Shown: positions 49,667 through 60,799 of the stretch, piece by piece | How the letters are laid out: each line of letters begins with the position of its first letter | How positions within the stretch are numbered: the stretch's first letter is position 1 | Assembly: GCA_029689965.1 (NCBI GenBank) | Contig: CP121450.1 | Location: forward strand, 1,240,001-1,304,000 | From: Curtobacterium flaccumfaciens | Lineage (GTDB): Bacteria > Actinomycetota > Actinomycetes > Actinomycetales > Microbacteriaceae | DNA: 64,000 bases | Reading direction: 5' to 3' | Made by a program: the position numbers and the translations under genes | Notes under the pieces: generated by a model | Told to the model about the DNA's origin: nothing | Seen by the model: the letters and a program-made list of their open reading frames with translations, nothing else | The model's database searches: none

Positions 49667-50260
49667 CGCTCGACCGGGTGGGGCACCGGTGGTCGGGCGG
49701 CGCAGCGCTGTTCGACGGCCTGGACTGGACGTTCGACGAGGGCACTGTCACCGCCCTCGTCGGGCCGAGCGGATCGGGCAAGTCGACGCTCCTGGCCATC
49801 CTGGCGGGCATGGTCCGGCCGACCGAGGGCGCGGTTCGTCGCCCGGAGCGCTGTCGTCCGCTGTGGGTGTTCCAGAACCCGCACGGGGTCGCACGGCGGC
49901 GCGTGCTGGACCACGTGACGATGTCGTTCCTGGCCCGCGGTGCCGACCGTCGGACCGCGGATGTCCGATCGCTGGAGGTGCTCGAGCGCTTCGGGCTCGT
50001 GCATCGCGCGCATGCTCGGTTCGGCGAGTTGTCCGGCGGTGAGGCGCAGCGTCTCATGCTCGCCCGGGGCATCGCGAGTGCGCCGGACCTCATGCTCGTC
50101 GACGAGCCGACCGCACAGCTTCGACCGTTCGACGGCCGACGAGGTCAACCGGGCGATCGGGGCGCTCGCGGACTCGGGGGTCGCGGTCGTGGTCGCCACG
50201 CACGACGAGGACACCCGGGCGGCGTGCGATGCCGTCCTCGACCTCGGACGGTTCCGGTGA
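49657..50260 (+). CDS. ABC transporter ATP-binding protein, MacB/LolD type
   Basis: Cytoplasmic ATPase of about 200 residues: Walker A GPSGSGKST, Q-loop region VFQNPHG, signature LSGGEAQRL, Walker B LMLVDEPTAQL and switch ATHDE. A one-base insertion near 50121 disrupts the region just after Walker B; removing it restores DRSTADEVNRAIGALA. GTG start inside the adaptor gene; TGA overlaps the permease GTG. Energises the FtsX-like permease that follows. Confidence 0.9.
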
Positions 50261-51359
50261 CCGGACGACGTCGTGAGCGCCGGATGCGCCCCGGAGAGGT
50301 CGCTCGCGAAGCCTGGCGTGACATCGTCTCCGGCGCGGCCCGGGCGTTCACAGCGTCAGTCGTCCTCGCGGTGCTCCTCGGATGCCTCGTCGGGCTCCGC
50401 ACCGTCGGCGTGGTCGCGGACGTCCGGGCGGCGGAGGCGTACGTCGCGAGCGGCGCAGCGACGACCGTCCAGCGCGCCGAAGGGCGGATCGACGGCCGGA
50501 CGTGTGACGCCCTCGCGGAGTCCGGCGGCGTCGTCGCGTCCGGGGCGCTCCGTCGGCTCGAACGGGGTGTGGTCCCCGCAGCGCTGCCGGGGTCGGCCGT
50601 CCCGACCTACGAGGTGACGTCGGGCGTGCTCGGGTGCTCGGCGTGACCGGGACGGCGGGCGCCGCCGGTGTCGTCCTCTCGCCCGCCCTGCGCGACGCCC
50701 TCGGACTCGCGCCGGGCGATTCCTTCGCGACGACCGTCGGCCGGCCCGTCCCGGTCGCCGGCGTGTACGGGTACCCCGACGACGGCCGCGACCCGGATCT
50801 CGAGTACGCGCTCCTGGCGCCGGTCGCTGACGACGGCCGTCCGTTCGACGCGTGCTGGGCGACCGTCTGGCCGCAGCGTGACGACACCGTGCCGATGCTG
50901 CGCCGTGCTGTCCTTCCGTCGACCGGAGCCGAGGGAGAGGACCGGCCGACCGTGGGCCGGTTGAACGCGAGGCTCGGGGAGTCGTTCGTCCGGTCGGCGG
51001 CCGTCCCGCAGGTCGGCGCGGTGGCCGGAGCCGCCGCGGTCGGCGTCGGGGTCGGTGCGGCGGCGGTGCTGCGCCGGCGTCTCGTGCTCGCGTCGGACCT
51101 GCACATCGGCGTTCCCAGGACCGCGCAGGTGCTCGGGGTCCTCCTGCAGCACCTCGTGTGGGCTTCGGTCGCGGCCGTCGCAGCCGTGGGGATCGCGGTG
51201 GTGAGCGTTCGCGGGCTGTCGTCGGAGGACGGCGTGCCGATCCTGACCGAGGCGGTCTCGATCGCTGTCGTCGGCCTCGTCGGAACGCTGTTCGGCGGCG
51301 CGCTCGCCGCAGTGTCGGTCCGCGAGCGCGCGCTGCACCGCTACTTCCGCGCCCGGTGA
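50257..51359 (+). CDS. FtsX-like ABC permease of the export operon
   Basis: About 367 residues with one N-terminal helix (AFTASVVLAVLLGCLVGLRTVGVV), a large extracytoplasmic MacB-PCD-like domain, and three C-terminal helices (VGAVAGAAAVGVGVGAAAVL, VWASVAAVAAVGIAVVSV, AVSIAVVGLVGTLFGGALAAV). This is the MacB/FtsX topology for exporting periplasmic or membrane substrates. GTG 50257 overlaps the ATPase stop. One frame break near 50640. Last gene of the operon. Confidence 0.85.
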
Positions 51360-51444
51360 CCGCCACCGTCGGTGCGGGCGCACCGCACCTGCGCTGGCCG
51401 GGTCTCGCGCCCGGCCGCCCCGGCCGCGCGGTGGTGCGACGACG

Positions 51445-51537
51445 CCGCTGTCGTACGACGTCGGTCATGACGCAGGCCGGCGCGCGCAACAGTTGCACGC
51501 GCGGGGGTGCGAGAACGCCGCTGTCGTACGACGTCGG
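51445..51537. repeat. Dispersed intergenic element, copies B and C
   Basis: CCGCTGTCGTACGACGTCGG occurs at 51445-51464 and 51518-51537 as direct repeats. Between them GCGCGCAAC-A-GTTGC-ACGCGC forms a hairpin. Both words are preceded by GTGCGA(C/G)(A/G)ACGC-like sequence. The same 20 bases occur reversed at 43537-43556. Confidence 0.8.
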
Positions 51538-51584
51538 CGAAGTCGTACCGAGTCCGCGCGAGCACGGGAAGCACGCCCGTGCCG

Positions 51585-52362
51585 CTACTTCGCGCTGAAC
51601 CCGCCGTCCGACTTCAGGAGCTGCCCGTTCACCCACCCGCCGTCCGGCCCGCAGAGGAACCCGACCAGCGCAGCGGTGTCGCTCGGCATCGACGGGCGCC
51701 CGCCCGGGGTCTGCGCGATCGCCGACTGCCGGATCTCCTCGGTCATCCACCCGGTGTCGTTCGGCCCCGGGTTGATCAGGTTCGCGCTGACGTGCACGTC
51801 GGCGAGCTCCTGCGCCGCTCCGACGATCAGGCGGTCGAGCGCGCCCTTGCTCGTGCCGTACGGCAGGTTGAACGCGACGTGGTCGCTCGTCAGCGCGATC
51901 ACGCGTCGGCGGTCCTCCGGCGCGGATGCCCCGCGCGCAGTCGTGCGGCGTACGCCTGGACGAGCAGGAACGGCGCCCGCACGTTGACGGCCATGTGCCG
52001 GTCGAACGACTCGAGGGTCGTGGTCGTGAAGTCGGAGTCCACCGACTCGCAGTGCGACATCACGATCGCCGTGACGGGCGCGCCCGCCCCGCCTCGGCGC
52101 GGCCCACGAGCGCGGCCGCCTGTTCCGGGTCCGCCAGGTCGACCGGGAGGCGCGTCACGCGTGCGCCCGCGTGCTCGCACTCGGCGACGACGGAGTCGAT
52201 GCCCTCCGGATCGGCCGCACCGTGCACCCGGGCGTCGTACGGGCCCCACCACGAGACGGCCAGGTCCCAGCCGTCGGTCGCCAACCGCGACGCGATCGCG
52301 GCACCGATCCCGGCTCGTCGACCGACACCGGTCACCAGGGCGAGGGGTCGTGCGGACGTCAT
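51585..52362 (-). CDS. SDR-family oxidoreductase
   Basis: Classical short-chain dehydrogenase of about 259 residues. N-terminal LALVTGVGRRAGIGAAIASRLA, then VNVRAPFLLVQAYA (Asn), active-site YGTSKGALDRL, NLINPGPNDTGWM and the terminal GQLLKSDGGF. Frame breaks near 52090 and 51920. ATG 52362. Substrate unknown; stands alone. Confidence 0.9.
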
Positions 52363-52474
52363 CCGTGCCTCCGATCCGACGGGACGAGCGCGACGGCGCG
52401 CTCGCGCACCCAGGATGGCATCGCACTCGGTGTCCTGTCGGCGGAGCCGCGCCGACGGGGGCCAAGATGGAGGG

Positions 52475-53053
52475 ATGCCACGCACACGACGACTGCCGGA
52501 CCGGCCGCGCGGCCGCCGCGGCGGCCGACCGGGCCCCGCCGACTTCCCGGCAGGCCTGGGCCTCGAGCAGATGCGCGACCGGATGTCGTCGTACATCTAC
52601 GGCAACATCACGGTGCTCGCGGCAGCGATCGCGGTCGACCCGGACGCGATCCACCACGGCTCGGCGGTGTGGGCGGTCCTCGGCACGGCCGTACTGACGT
52701 ACCTGGCGCACGTCCTGTCGCACCTCGTCGCGCACGGCTTCGGCGACGACGAGGACGAGTCCGACGACGCCCGCCGCGAGTCCGTCGCGACGATCGTGCG
52801 GAACGCGAACCCGATCGCGACCTCCGGCCTGATCCCGGCCGTCCTGTACGCGGCGGCGTGGGTCGGTTGGCTCCCCGCACCCTGGGCCCAGACCGCGGCC
52901 CTCGTCATCCTGGTGGTCCGCATCGGCATGGTCGGCGTGTTCATGCAGCGCTTCAGCGGGAAGCGGCCGACGTTCCTGGGGCTCTGGGGCGGCATCGTGC
53001 TCGCCGCGGTCGCCTTCGTCATCGGATTCGTGAAGGTGGTGCTGACGCATTGA
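52475..53053 (+). CDS. Hypothetical integral membrane protein
   Basis: 192 residues. Very basic N-terminus (RTRRLPDRPRGRRGGRPG), a first helix pair (NITVLAAAIAVDP, VWAVLGTAVLTYLAHVLSHLVAHGF with a His-rich face), an acidic loop DDEDESDDARR, then three further helices. ATG 52475 with GGAGGG upstream. The frame is intact. Its TGA overlaps the TTG of lepB. Family not named with confidence. Confidence 0.75.
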   Translation: MPRTRRLPDRPRGRRGGRPGPADFPAGLGLEQMRDRMSSYIYGNITVLAAAIAVDPDAIHHGSAVWAVLGTAVLTYLAHVLSHLVAHGFGDDEDESDDARRESVATIVRNANPIATSGLIPAVLYAAAWVGWLPAPWAQTAALVILVVRIGMVGVFMQRFSGKRPTFLGLWGGIVLAAVAFVIGFVKVVLTH

Positions 53054-53681
53054 GCGAGCAGACGGTCCCGGCGCAGCGTGCTGAGCCGAAGAAGCGTGCG
53101 GGGTGGAAGTTCCTCCGCGATCTGGTCATCATCGTCGTCGCGGCGCTGCTGGCGTCGTTCCTGGTGAAGGCGTACCTCGTCCGGTCGTTCTACATCCCGT
53201 CGGCGTCGATGGAGAACACCCTGCTGATCGGGGACCGGGTGCTCGTCAACGAGCTCGTCCCGGGGTGGTCCCGCTGCAGCGCGGTGACGTCGTGGTGTTC
53301 CAGGACCCGGGCGGGTGGCTCGGCACTGGGCAGGGCGACGACCTGATCAAGCGTGTGATCGGGCTCCCGGGCGACACCGTCTCGTGCTGCGATGCGCAGG
53401 GACGGCTGTCCGTGAACGGACACGCGGTCGACGAGCCCTACGTCCGACTCCTTCCCGGGACCGACCGGGTCGCCGCGCAGGACTTCTCGGTGACGGTGCC
53501 GAAGGGACGGCTCTGGGTGATGGGCGACAACCGGTACGACTCCGCCGACTCCCGGGCGCACGGCACGGTGCCCGTGTCGGACGTCGTCGGCCGCGCGTTC
53601 GTCACGACGTGGCCGGTCTCGCGGTGGACGGTCCTGTCCCGCCACGGCGACGACTGGGACCGCGTGCCCGACCCGTCCTGA
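53050..53681 (+). CDS. lepB: Signal peptidase I
   Basis: Membrane serine protease that removes Sec/Tat signal peptides. One N-terminal anchor (LVIIVVAALLASFLVKAYLV), the catalytic-Ser box FYIPSASMENTLL, the catalytic-Lys box DDLIKRVIGLPGDTV, and GRLWVMGDNRYDSADSR. Frame break near 53262. TTG start overlapping the previous stop. About 210 residues. Confidence 0.95.
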
Positions 53682-53697
53682 CGGGCTCGTCGAGGCG

Positions 53698-54018
53698 TCA
53701 GCAGCCGGTCGTCGTCAGGGTGACCGAGGCGACCTCGTCGTTCGTGACCTTGGCCTTCTGCGGGCAGAGCTCGTTCGCGCGGACGGTGACCTCACCGAGC
53801 GGGACACCGGCGAAGTCCGCGGTGCCGCCCGGGAACACCCGCTGGTGCTCGGAAAGCTTGCCGGTGGAGGCGAAGACCTTCACCTCGTACGGGTGCTCGG
53901 CGGCGTTCGACGACACCGTGACGGAGATCTGCCCGGTGGAGTCGTGCGCGCCGCAGCCGGCGAGGGTCAGGGCCGCGGCGGCACCGAGGACGAACGCGGG
54001 AAGGACACGACGGAGCAC
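53698..54018 (-). CDS. Small lipoprotein
   Basis: 106 residues: signal with LAGC (Cys22), then a beta-rich domain (GQISVTVSSNAAEHPYEVKVFAS, GVPLGEVTVRA) with two cysteines, ELCPQ and the C-terminal TTGC, probably bonded. The frame is intact. It ends 16 bases from lepB, converging; upstream it abuts the response regulator gene. Function unknown. Confidence 0.75.
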   Translation of the reverse strand: MLRRVLPAFVLGAAAALTLAGCGAHDSTGQISVTVSSNAAEHPYEVKVFASTGKLSEHQRVFPGGTADFAGVPLGEVTVRANELCPQKAKVTNDEVASVTLTTTGC

Positions 54019-54027
54019 GTCACAAGG

Positions 54028-54653
54028 CTACGCCGACCCGAGCAGCCAGCCGTTGTCCGCGGCCACCCGGAGCGCCTCGGTCGCGTTCCGGGCCGCGGTC
54101 TTGCCGATCGCCGACGACAGGTGGTTCCGCACGGTGCCCTCGGACAGGTGCAGTGCGCCCGCGACCCCGGCCACCGTCGGCGCCGTGCGGAAGGCGATGA
54201 GCACGTCGGTCTCCCGCGGGGTGAGCGGCGACGGGCCGGCGGCGAGGGACTCGGCGGCGAGCACGGGTCCACGACCCGGAAGCCCCCGGCGACCCGGCGG
54301 ACGGCATCGGCGAGCTGCTCGGCGGGGGTGTCCTTCACGACGAAGCCCGCCGCCCCGGCCTCGAGGGCTCGACGGAGGTACCCGGGGCGCCCGAACGTGG
54401 TCACGATGAGCGATCGGCACGCGGGAAGCGAGCGGGCGAGCGTCGCGGCGGCGGTGAGGCCGTCCGCGCCGGGCATCTCGACGTCGAGCAGGGCGACGTC
54501 CGCGTCGGAGGAACGAGCGGCGTCGAGCACCTCGTCCCCGCGGGCGACCTGGGCGACCACGTCGATGTCCGGCTCGAGCGACAGCAGCGAGGCGAGGGCA
54601 CCGCGGACGAGCGCCTGGTCGTCGGCGAGCAGCACGCGGATGGTGTCCGTCAT
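54028..54653 (-). CDS. NarL/LuxR-type response regulator
   Basis: Receiver domain (IRVLLADDQALVRGALASLL, phosphoacceptor in VALLDVEMPGADG, Lys in GFVVKDTP) plus LuxR helix-turn-helix (LTPRETDVLIAF, GALHLSEGTVRNHLSSAIGK). Frame break near 54265. ATGA overlap with its sensor kinase. Likely controls the upstream ABC transporter genes. About 208 residues. Confidence 0.93.
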
Positions 54654-55902
54654 CGTCGGTTCCTCTCGACCCGGAGCCGGAAGCCGCCGAGATCGCTCGT
54701 CCCGGTGGTGACGGCCGCGCCGACGGCGTCCGCGCGCTCTCGGAGCCCGCGCAGCCCGTTGCCCCGGCGACGTCGGGCCGGTCGGTGGCGCGTACGGCCC
54801 CGGTGCCGTCGTCCTCGACCGTCAGAGCGGTCCGGGTGAGCGTCACCCGCACGTGGCTGGCAGCGGCGTGCCGGACGACGTTCGTGATGCCCTCGCGGAG
54901 CACCCAGGCGAACAGGCTGCGCACGTCCTCGGCCGCGGCGTCGCCGTCGCGGGGGAGCACGGCATCGATCTCCGCAGCGTCGAGCGCGGCCCGGGCCGAC
55001 GCCAGCTCGGTGTCGAGGTCGGCCTGCCGGTACCCGCTGACGGCGTGCCGGAGCCCCTGCAGGGCCTCGCGGGAGAGCCGTTCGACGTCCTGCATCTCCG
55101 CCTTCGCCCGGAGCGGGTCGACGTCGACGAGTCGGACGGCGAGCTTGGACTTCATCGCCACGACCGTGAGCGAGTGGCCGAGCACGTCGTGCAGGTCGCG
55201 TGAGAAGCGTGCGCGTTCCTCGACGACGGCGAGCCGCGTGAGTTCGTCCTGGGCGAGGCCGAGCCGGTCCTCGGCCTCACGTTGCCGACCGAAGAAGAGC
55301 ATCGACGCCCCGACGGACACCGTGATCACCGGAGCGAACAGGATGCCGCTGTTCAGCGACTGGTCCCAGCCGGCCGTCGCGGCGACGAGGAACTGCGCGC
55401 CGACGATGGCGAGGACCGCCACCCCGGCGATCCAGAACCGTTCGGCGACGAACCCGGTGAGCGCGGCGACGAGCAGCCACGTCCACACCGCGAGCGGCCC
55501 GACGACCAGGAGCAGCAGCCCGGCGAGCACGGCCACCCCGGTCACGACGACGACCCGGTCGCGCAGGCTCCGGCGCCACATCAGCTCCGGCGCGAAGAGG
55601 TAGGCGGCGTACAGGACGCCGAGCGCGATCGAGGCCCAGACGTGATCGGCGACCCCTCGGCCATCGCTCCAGACCGCGATGAGCTCGAGGGCCTGCCACA
55701 GCAGTGCGAACACCGCGCCGCTGTACCAGCGGCGCCGGCCGGTGCGGATCTCGTCGTCGGTCGCGCCCGGCCGGGTCGCCCACGGGAACGAGCGGTGGGT
55801 CGGCCTGGAGGCGCAGGTCGGCTCGGACCCGTCGGTCGCCTCCGGCGCGTGGCCGGACCCGGCGACGTCGGTCACGTCCCCGGGGCCGGTACGGCTGGTC
55901 AT
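54650..55902 (-). CDS. Sensor histidine kinase (HisKA_3, DesK type)
   Basis: Multi-helix N-terminal sensor of about six segments, then ERARFSRDLHDVLGHSLTVV with the phosphoacceptor His, and an HATPase region LREGITNVVRHAAAS and LTVEDDGTG. A break near 54760 restores the last nucleotide-binding GNGLRGLRERADAVGA. ATG 55902. Signals to the NarL-type regulator just downstream. Confidence 0.92.
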
Positions 55903-55922
55903 GTCCGTCAGCGTAGGGCCCG

Positions 55923-56720
55923 TCACTGCCGGGCGGCGTCGCGGCGGTACCGCCACACGATGACCGCGGCGAGGACGATCGCCCAGCCGGCCAGCACCAT
56001 CGCCGGCTCGGTCATGCCAGAGGCCCCGGTCGCGCCGGCACCCATCTGCCCGATGCGGTTCAGCCAGTACGACGGCAGCAGGTGCGCGATGCTGCCCATC
56101 CAGTCCGGCATCACCGACAGCGGGACCCACAGGCCGCCGAGGATCGCCAGCCCCATGAACACCACCATGAAGAGCGGCTGCGCGAAGGACGGCTTCGCGA
56201 ACTGCCCGATGAGGATCGCGATGAGGGCGAACGGGATCACGCCGCACCAGATGCCGAACCCGGCGGCGACCCAGTGCCCGGGGTCGAGCGACGCGTGCAG
56301 GCCCACGGTCGCGACGAGCACCGTGATGACGATCGACACGGCGGCGAAGGCCATCGCGGCGATCACCTTCGACACCATGAACCCCCAGCCGGACAGCGGC
56401 GTGACGCGGAGCTGCCGGTTCCAGCCGATCGACCGCTCGTTCACGATCGCGAACGCCTGGCTGAGCGCGGCCATCATCGCGCCGTACGAGGCCATCTGCA
56501 GCGTCGTCACGACCAGGTACTGCAGGTGCGTCGTCGGGTCCGTCTGGGAACCGAAGGCCGAGCCGAACACGAGCAGCATGATCACGGGGACGGCGAACGT
56601 GAACACCATCGCGCGGATGTTCCGGAGCTGCCGCTTCGTCTCGAGGTACACGTACCGGAGCGGCAGCCGGCCGGTCGCCGGGCGTGCTGCGGCGGAGCGA
56701 GGAGCGGTGACGGCGGTCAT
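55923..56720 (-). CDS. ABC-2 type permease
   Basis: 265 residues with six helices. KRQLRNIRAMVFTFAVPVIMLLVFG at the start and the late LGGLWVPLSVMPDWM-GSIAHLLPSYWLN motif are typical of drug or lipid ABC-2 exporters. The frame is intact. Its ATG overlaps the stop of the ATPase gene and the kinase gene follows by 20 bases, so the four genes form one operon. Confidence 0.92.
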   Translation of the reverse strand: MTAVTAPRSAAARPATGRLPLRYVYLETKRQLRNIRAMVFTFAVPVIMLLVFGSAFGSQTDPTTHLQYLVVTTLQMASYGAMMAALSQAFAIVNERSIGWNRQLRVTPLSGWGFMVSKVIAAMAFAAVSIVITVLVATVGLHASLDPGHWVAAGFGIWCGVIPFALIAILIGQFAKPSFAQPLFMVVFMGLAILGGLWVPLSVMPDWMGSIAHLLPSYWLNRIGQMGAGATGASGMTEPAMVLAGWAIVLAAVIVWRYRRDAARQ

Positions 56721-57673
56721 GCGAGGACTCCGTCCTGAGCGGTCTCAGCAGGCGCCTCGGCAGCGGTGTCGGCGCCGGTTCCCGGTTCGGCGGTGAGGGC
56801 GAGGAAGGCGTCGTCCATCGTCGAGGCGACCACCTGGATGTCGTGCGCCTGCGGGAACGCGGTGAGGAGGGCCCTGAGGGTGTCGTCGCTGTGGTCCGAG
56901 CGGAGCGTGACGGAGTCGTGCCGAGCCTCCAGGCCGACCACGCCCGGCAGAGCGCGCAACGCGACGTGCGCGTCGGCGCCCACCCCGGAGAACCGGACCG
57001 CTCGTGTCGCGGTGATGGCCTTGATCTCGGCGGGCGTGCCGTCGGCGACGACGCGGCCGGAACGCATGATGACGATGCGATCGGCGAAGGTGTCCGCTTC
57101 GTCGAGGTAGTGCGTCGCGAAGACCACGGTGCGGCCGGCGTCCGTGAACTCCCGCATCGAGGACCAGAACGTGTGCCGGGCCTCGACGTCCATGGCGGCC
57201 GTCGGCTCGTCGAGCACCAGGAGGTCCGGGTCGGAGACCACTGCGACCGCGAACCGCGCCCGCTGCAGCTGCCCGCCGGAACAGCTTGTTCACGCGACGT
57301 CCGGCGATCTCGGTGCACCGTGCGCGGCGGAGCGCCTCGTCCACCGGCATCGGCCGGCGGTGCGCGGCGGCGACCAGGGCGACGGCGTCCCGGACGGTCA
57401 TGTCGGGCAGCAGCGCACCGCCCTGGAGCATCGCGCCCACGCGTCCGGCGACGACCGCGGCGCGCGGCTCCTCGCCGAACAGCAGGGCCTCGCCGGTGGT
57501 CGGGTGGAGAGGCCGAGCGCGAGGTCGACCGTCGTGGTCTTGCCGGCGCCGTTCGGGCCGAGGAGGGCGACGACCTCGCCCGAGCGGATCGCGAGGTCGA
57601 CGCCGTCGACCGCGGCCACGGCGCCGAAGCGCTTGCCGAGGTCGCGGAGCTCGATGACCGGTGTGTCGTTCAT
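56717..57673 (-). CDS. ABC transporter ATP-binding protein (ABC-2 exporter)
   Basis: DrrA/CcmA-like ATPase: Walker [12 protein letters not shown], signature [13 protein letters not shown], Walker [13 protein letters not shown], switch [10 protein letters not shown], and a C-terminal exporter-type domain. Frame breaks near 57510 and 57280. ATG 57673. Pairs with the permease at 55923. Confidence 0.93.
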
Positions 57674-57773
57674 GACACCCACCTTCCCGCGGGGAGTGCG
57701 CGGGGCCCTCTGCGGTGCGTCACGGATCCGGCATGACATCTGTCACGGCCTGGCCGTCCGACGCGCGCCGCAG

Positions 57774-57808
57774 GTCGCGGGTCGCGGGTCGCGGGTCGCG
57801 GGTCGCGC
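57774..57808. repeat. 7-bp tandem repeat GTCGCGG, five units
   Basis: Four exact copies of GTCGCGG followed by one GTCGCGC, in the intergene between the ABC ATPase start and purC end. Confidence 0.9.
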
Positions 57809-57866
57809 CGAGTGGGTACGATCTGTCGCGCTCGGCGCGGCAGGACGACAGGTCGAGCCCACTCGG
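57808..57866. terminator. Hairpin downstream of purC
   Basis: CCGAGTGGG pairs with CCCACTCGG across about 40 bases that contain further complementary GC-rich words. Probably part of the transcript end of purD-purC. Confidence 0.4.
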
Positions 57867-57895
57867 CGGAGGTGAGCGGCGCGTCGCGCCCGCTC

Positions 57896-57925
57896 GTGGC
57901 GTGGCGTGGCGTGGCGTGGCGTGGC
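57896..57925. repeat. Pentanucleotide microsatellite GTGGC x6
   Basis: Six exact head-to-tail copies of GTGGC, with degenerate continuation to about 57955, ending just before the purC stop (57972). Confidence 0.95.
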
Positions 57926-57971
57926 GCGGTGGGCGCGGCGCGGCGTGGCGCGGGCTGTGCGGTGCGCGGTG

Positions 57972-58836
57972 TCAGGCCCCGAGGCGGTCGATCAGCTCGC
58001 GGTAGCGCTCGGCCGTCCGCGTCACGATCGTGTCCGGGAGCACCGGAGGCGTGCCCTGCCGGTCCCAGTTCGCGCTGAGCCAGTCGCGCACGATCTGCTT
58101 GTCGAACGACTCCGTGCGGTTTCCCGACCGGGCGTCCCAGTAGCGGCTCGAGTCGCTCGTCAGCACTTCGTCCGCGATCCGGACCGTCCCGACGCGTCGC
58201 GTCCGAACTCGAACTTCGTGTCCGCGATGACGACGCCGCGCTCCAGGGCGATGGCCGCCGCCTCGGAGTACACCCGCAGCGACAGGTCCCGCAGCTGCAC
58301 GGCGACGTCCTCGCCGACCAGGTCGACGGTCTGCTCGAACGAGATGTTCTCGTCGTGCTCACCCTGCGGCGCCTTGTACGCCGGCGTGTAGATCGGCTCC
58401 GGCAAGCGGTCGCCGTTCGACAGCCCCGCGGGCAGCCGTGCGCCGCACACGCTGCCGGTCTCCCGGTACTCCGCCCAGCCGCTGCCGACCAGGTAGCCGC
58501 GGACGACGCACTCGACCGGGAACATCTCGAGCGGCATCACGTGCATGGACCTCGACGCGACCGACGACGGCACCGGGGTGCCCCCGGTGGACGGCGCGAG
58601 GAGGTGGTTCGGCACGTCCGCCAGGCGGGTGAACCAGAACCGGGAGAGCCTGGTCAGGAGCTCGCCCTTGCCGGGGATCGGCGGTTCGAGCGCGTAGTCG
58701 TAGGCGCTCACCCGGTCGGACGCGACGAGGAGCAGCTCGGTGGCGCTCCCGACGTCGGCGGTGTCCTCGGGGACGTAGAGCTCGCGGACTTTGCCGGAGG
58801 ACACGTGTCGCCAGCCGTCGAGCACGGGCGCCGCGC

Positions 58837-58840
<4 letters not shown>
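57972..58840 (-). CDS. purC: Phosphoribosylaminoimidazole-succinocarboxamide synthase
   Basis: SAICAR synthase joining aspartate to [63 protein letters not shown] and the late DTKFEFGRD are diagnostic. One G or C missing near 58185 restores [17 protein letters not shown]. 289 residues. ATG overlaps the purD stop by 4 bases. Confidence 0.96.
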
Positions 58841-60105
<1,265 letters not shown>

Positions 60106-60161
60106 CGATCACCCTACCCAGCCGCGGTCGTCGGTCGCGATGCGACGGCTAGCCTGTGGAC

Positions 60162-60535
60162 ATGCCACCGAGGAGGATCGAGGACGCTGAGGGACGCGCC
60201 GCGCTCGCCGCCGTGCGGCAGGGGACGACGACCCGGTCGACCGTGGCGACCGCGGTCCGCTGGTCGCTGCAGCGTCTGGCGGACGACGTCCCGGGCAACA
60301 GCGTCGAGGTGCGGGTCCCGCCGTACGCGGCTGTGCAGGCCGTGCCCGGCCCGCGGCACACCCGCGGACGCCGCCGAACGTGGTCGAGACGGACGCGACG
60401 ACGTGGCTGGCACTCGCCACCGGCGAGCTGCACTGGGACGAGGCGGTCGCGCAGTCGCGCGTCAGCGCCTCGGGCTCGCGCGCGGACCTGACGCCGTTCC
60501 TGCCGGTTCGGCTCGAATTAGGTAGTGCCTACTGA
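60162..60535 (+). CDS. Sterol-carrier-family (SCP-2-like) small protein
   Basis: 124 residues after repair. Basic N-terminus, then AVRWSLQRLADDVPGNSVEVRVPPYAAVQAVPG and DATTWLALATGELHWDEAV, the pattern of actinobacterial sterol-carrier-like proteins found next to purine genes. One G missing near 60370. ATG 60162 (a GTG two codons earlier is possible). Ligand unknown. Confidence 0.8.
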
Positions 60536-60721
60536 TGCGGTCCGGCCGACCCGGCGAATAGCGTTGAAGTCGCCGGGATTCGGACCCGACCCGAACGGGT
60601 CCGAACCCGGCGACAGGGACCAAGGTACGCGACATTCGTCACACGGTGTCAACCGCTCCGGCGAGTCGTGCTGCATTCCGCAACGAATCGCGCTCCGCGG
60701 CGTGCAGCGCAGGTCGGTGTG

Positions 60722-60797
60722 ACGCAGCGCAGCTCGATGGGCTCAGCGCAGCTTGATGGGCTCAGCGCAGCTTGATGGGCTCAGCGCAGCTCGATGA
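60722..60797. repeat. Four tandem 19-bp units at the LuxR stop codon
   Basis: Units of 19 bp (GCTCAGCGCAGCTTGATGG and close variants) at 60722, 60741, 60760 and 60779, ending two bases before the minus-strand stop codon at 60800-60802. Confidence 0.92.
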
Positions 60798-60799
60798 GC

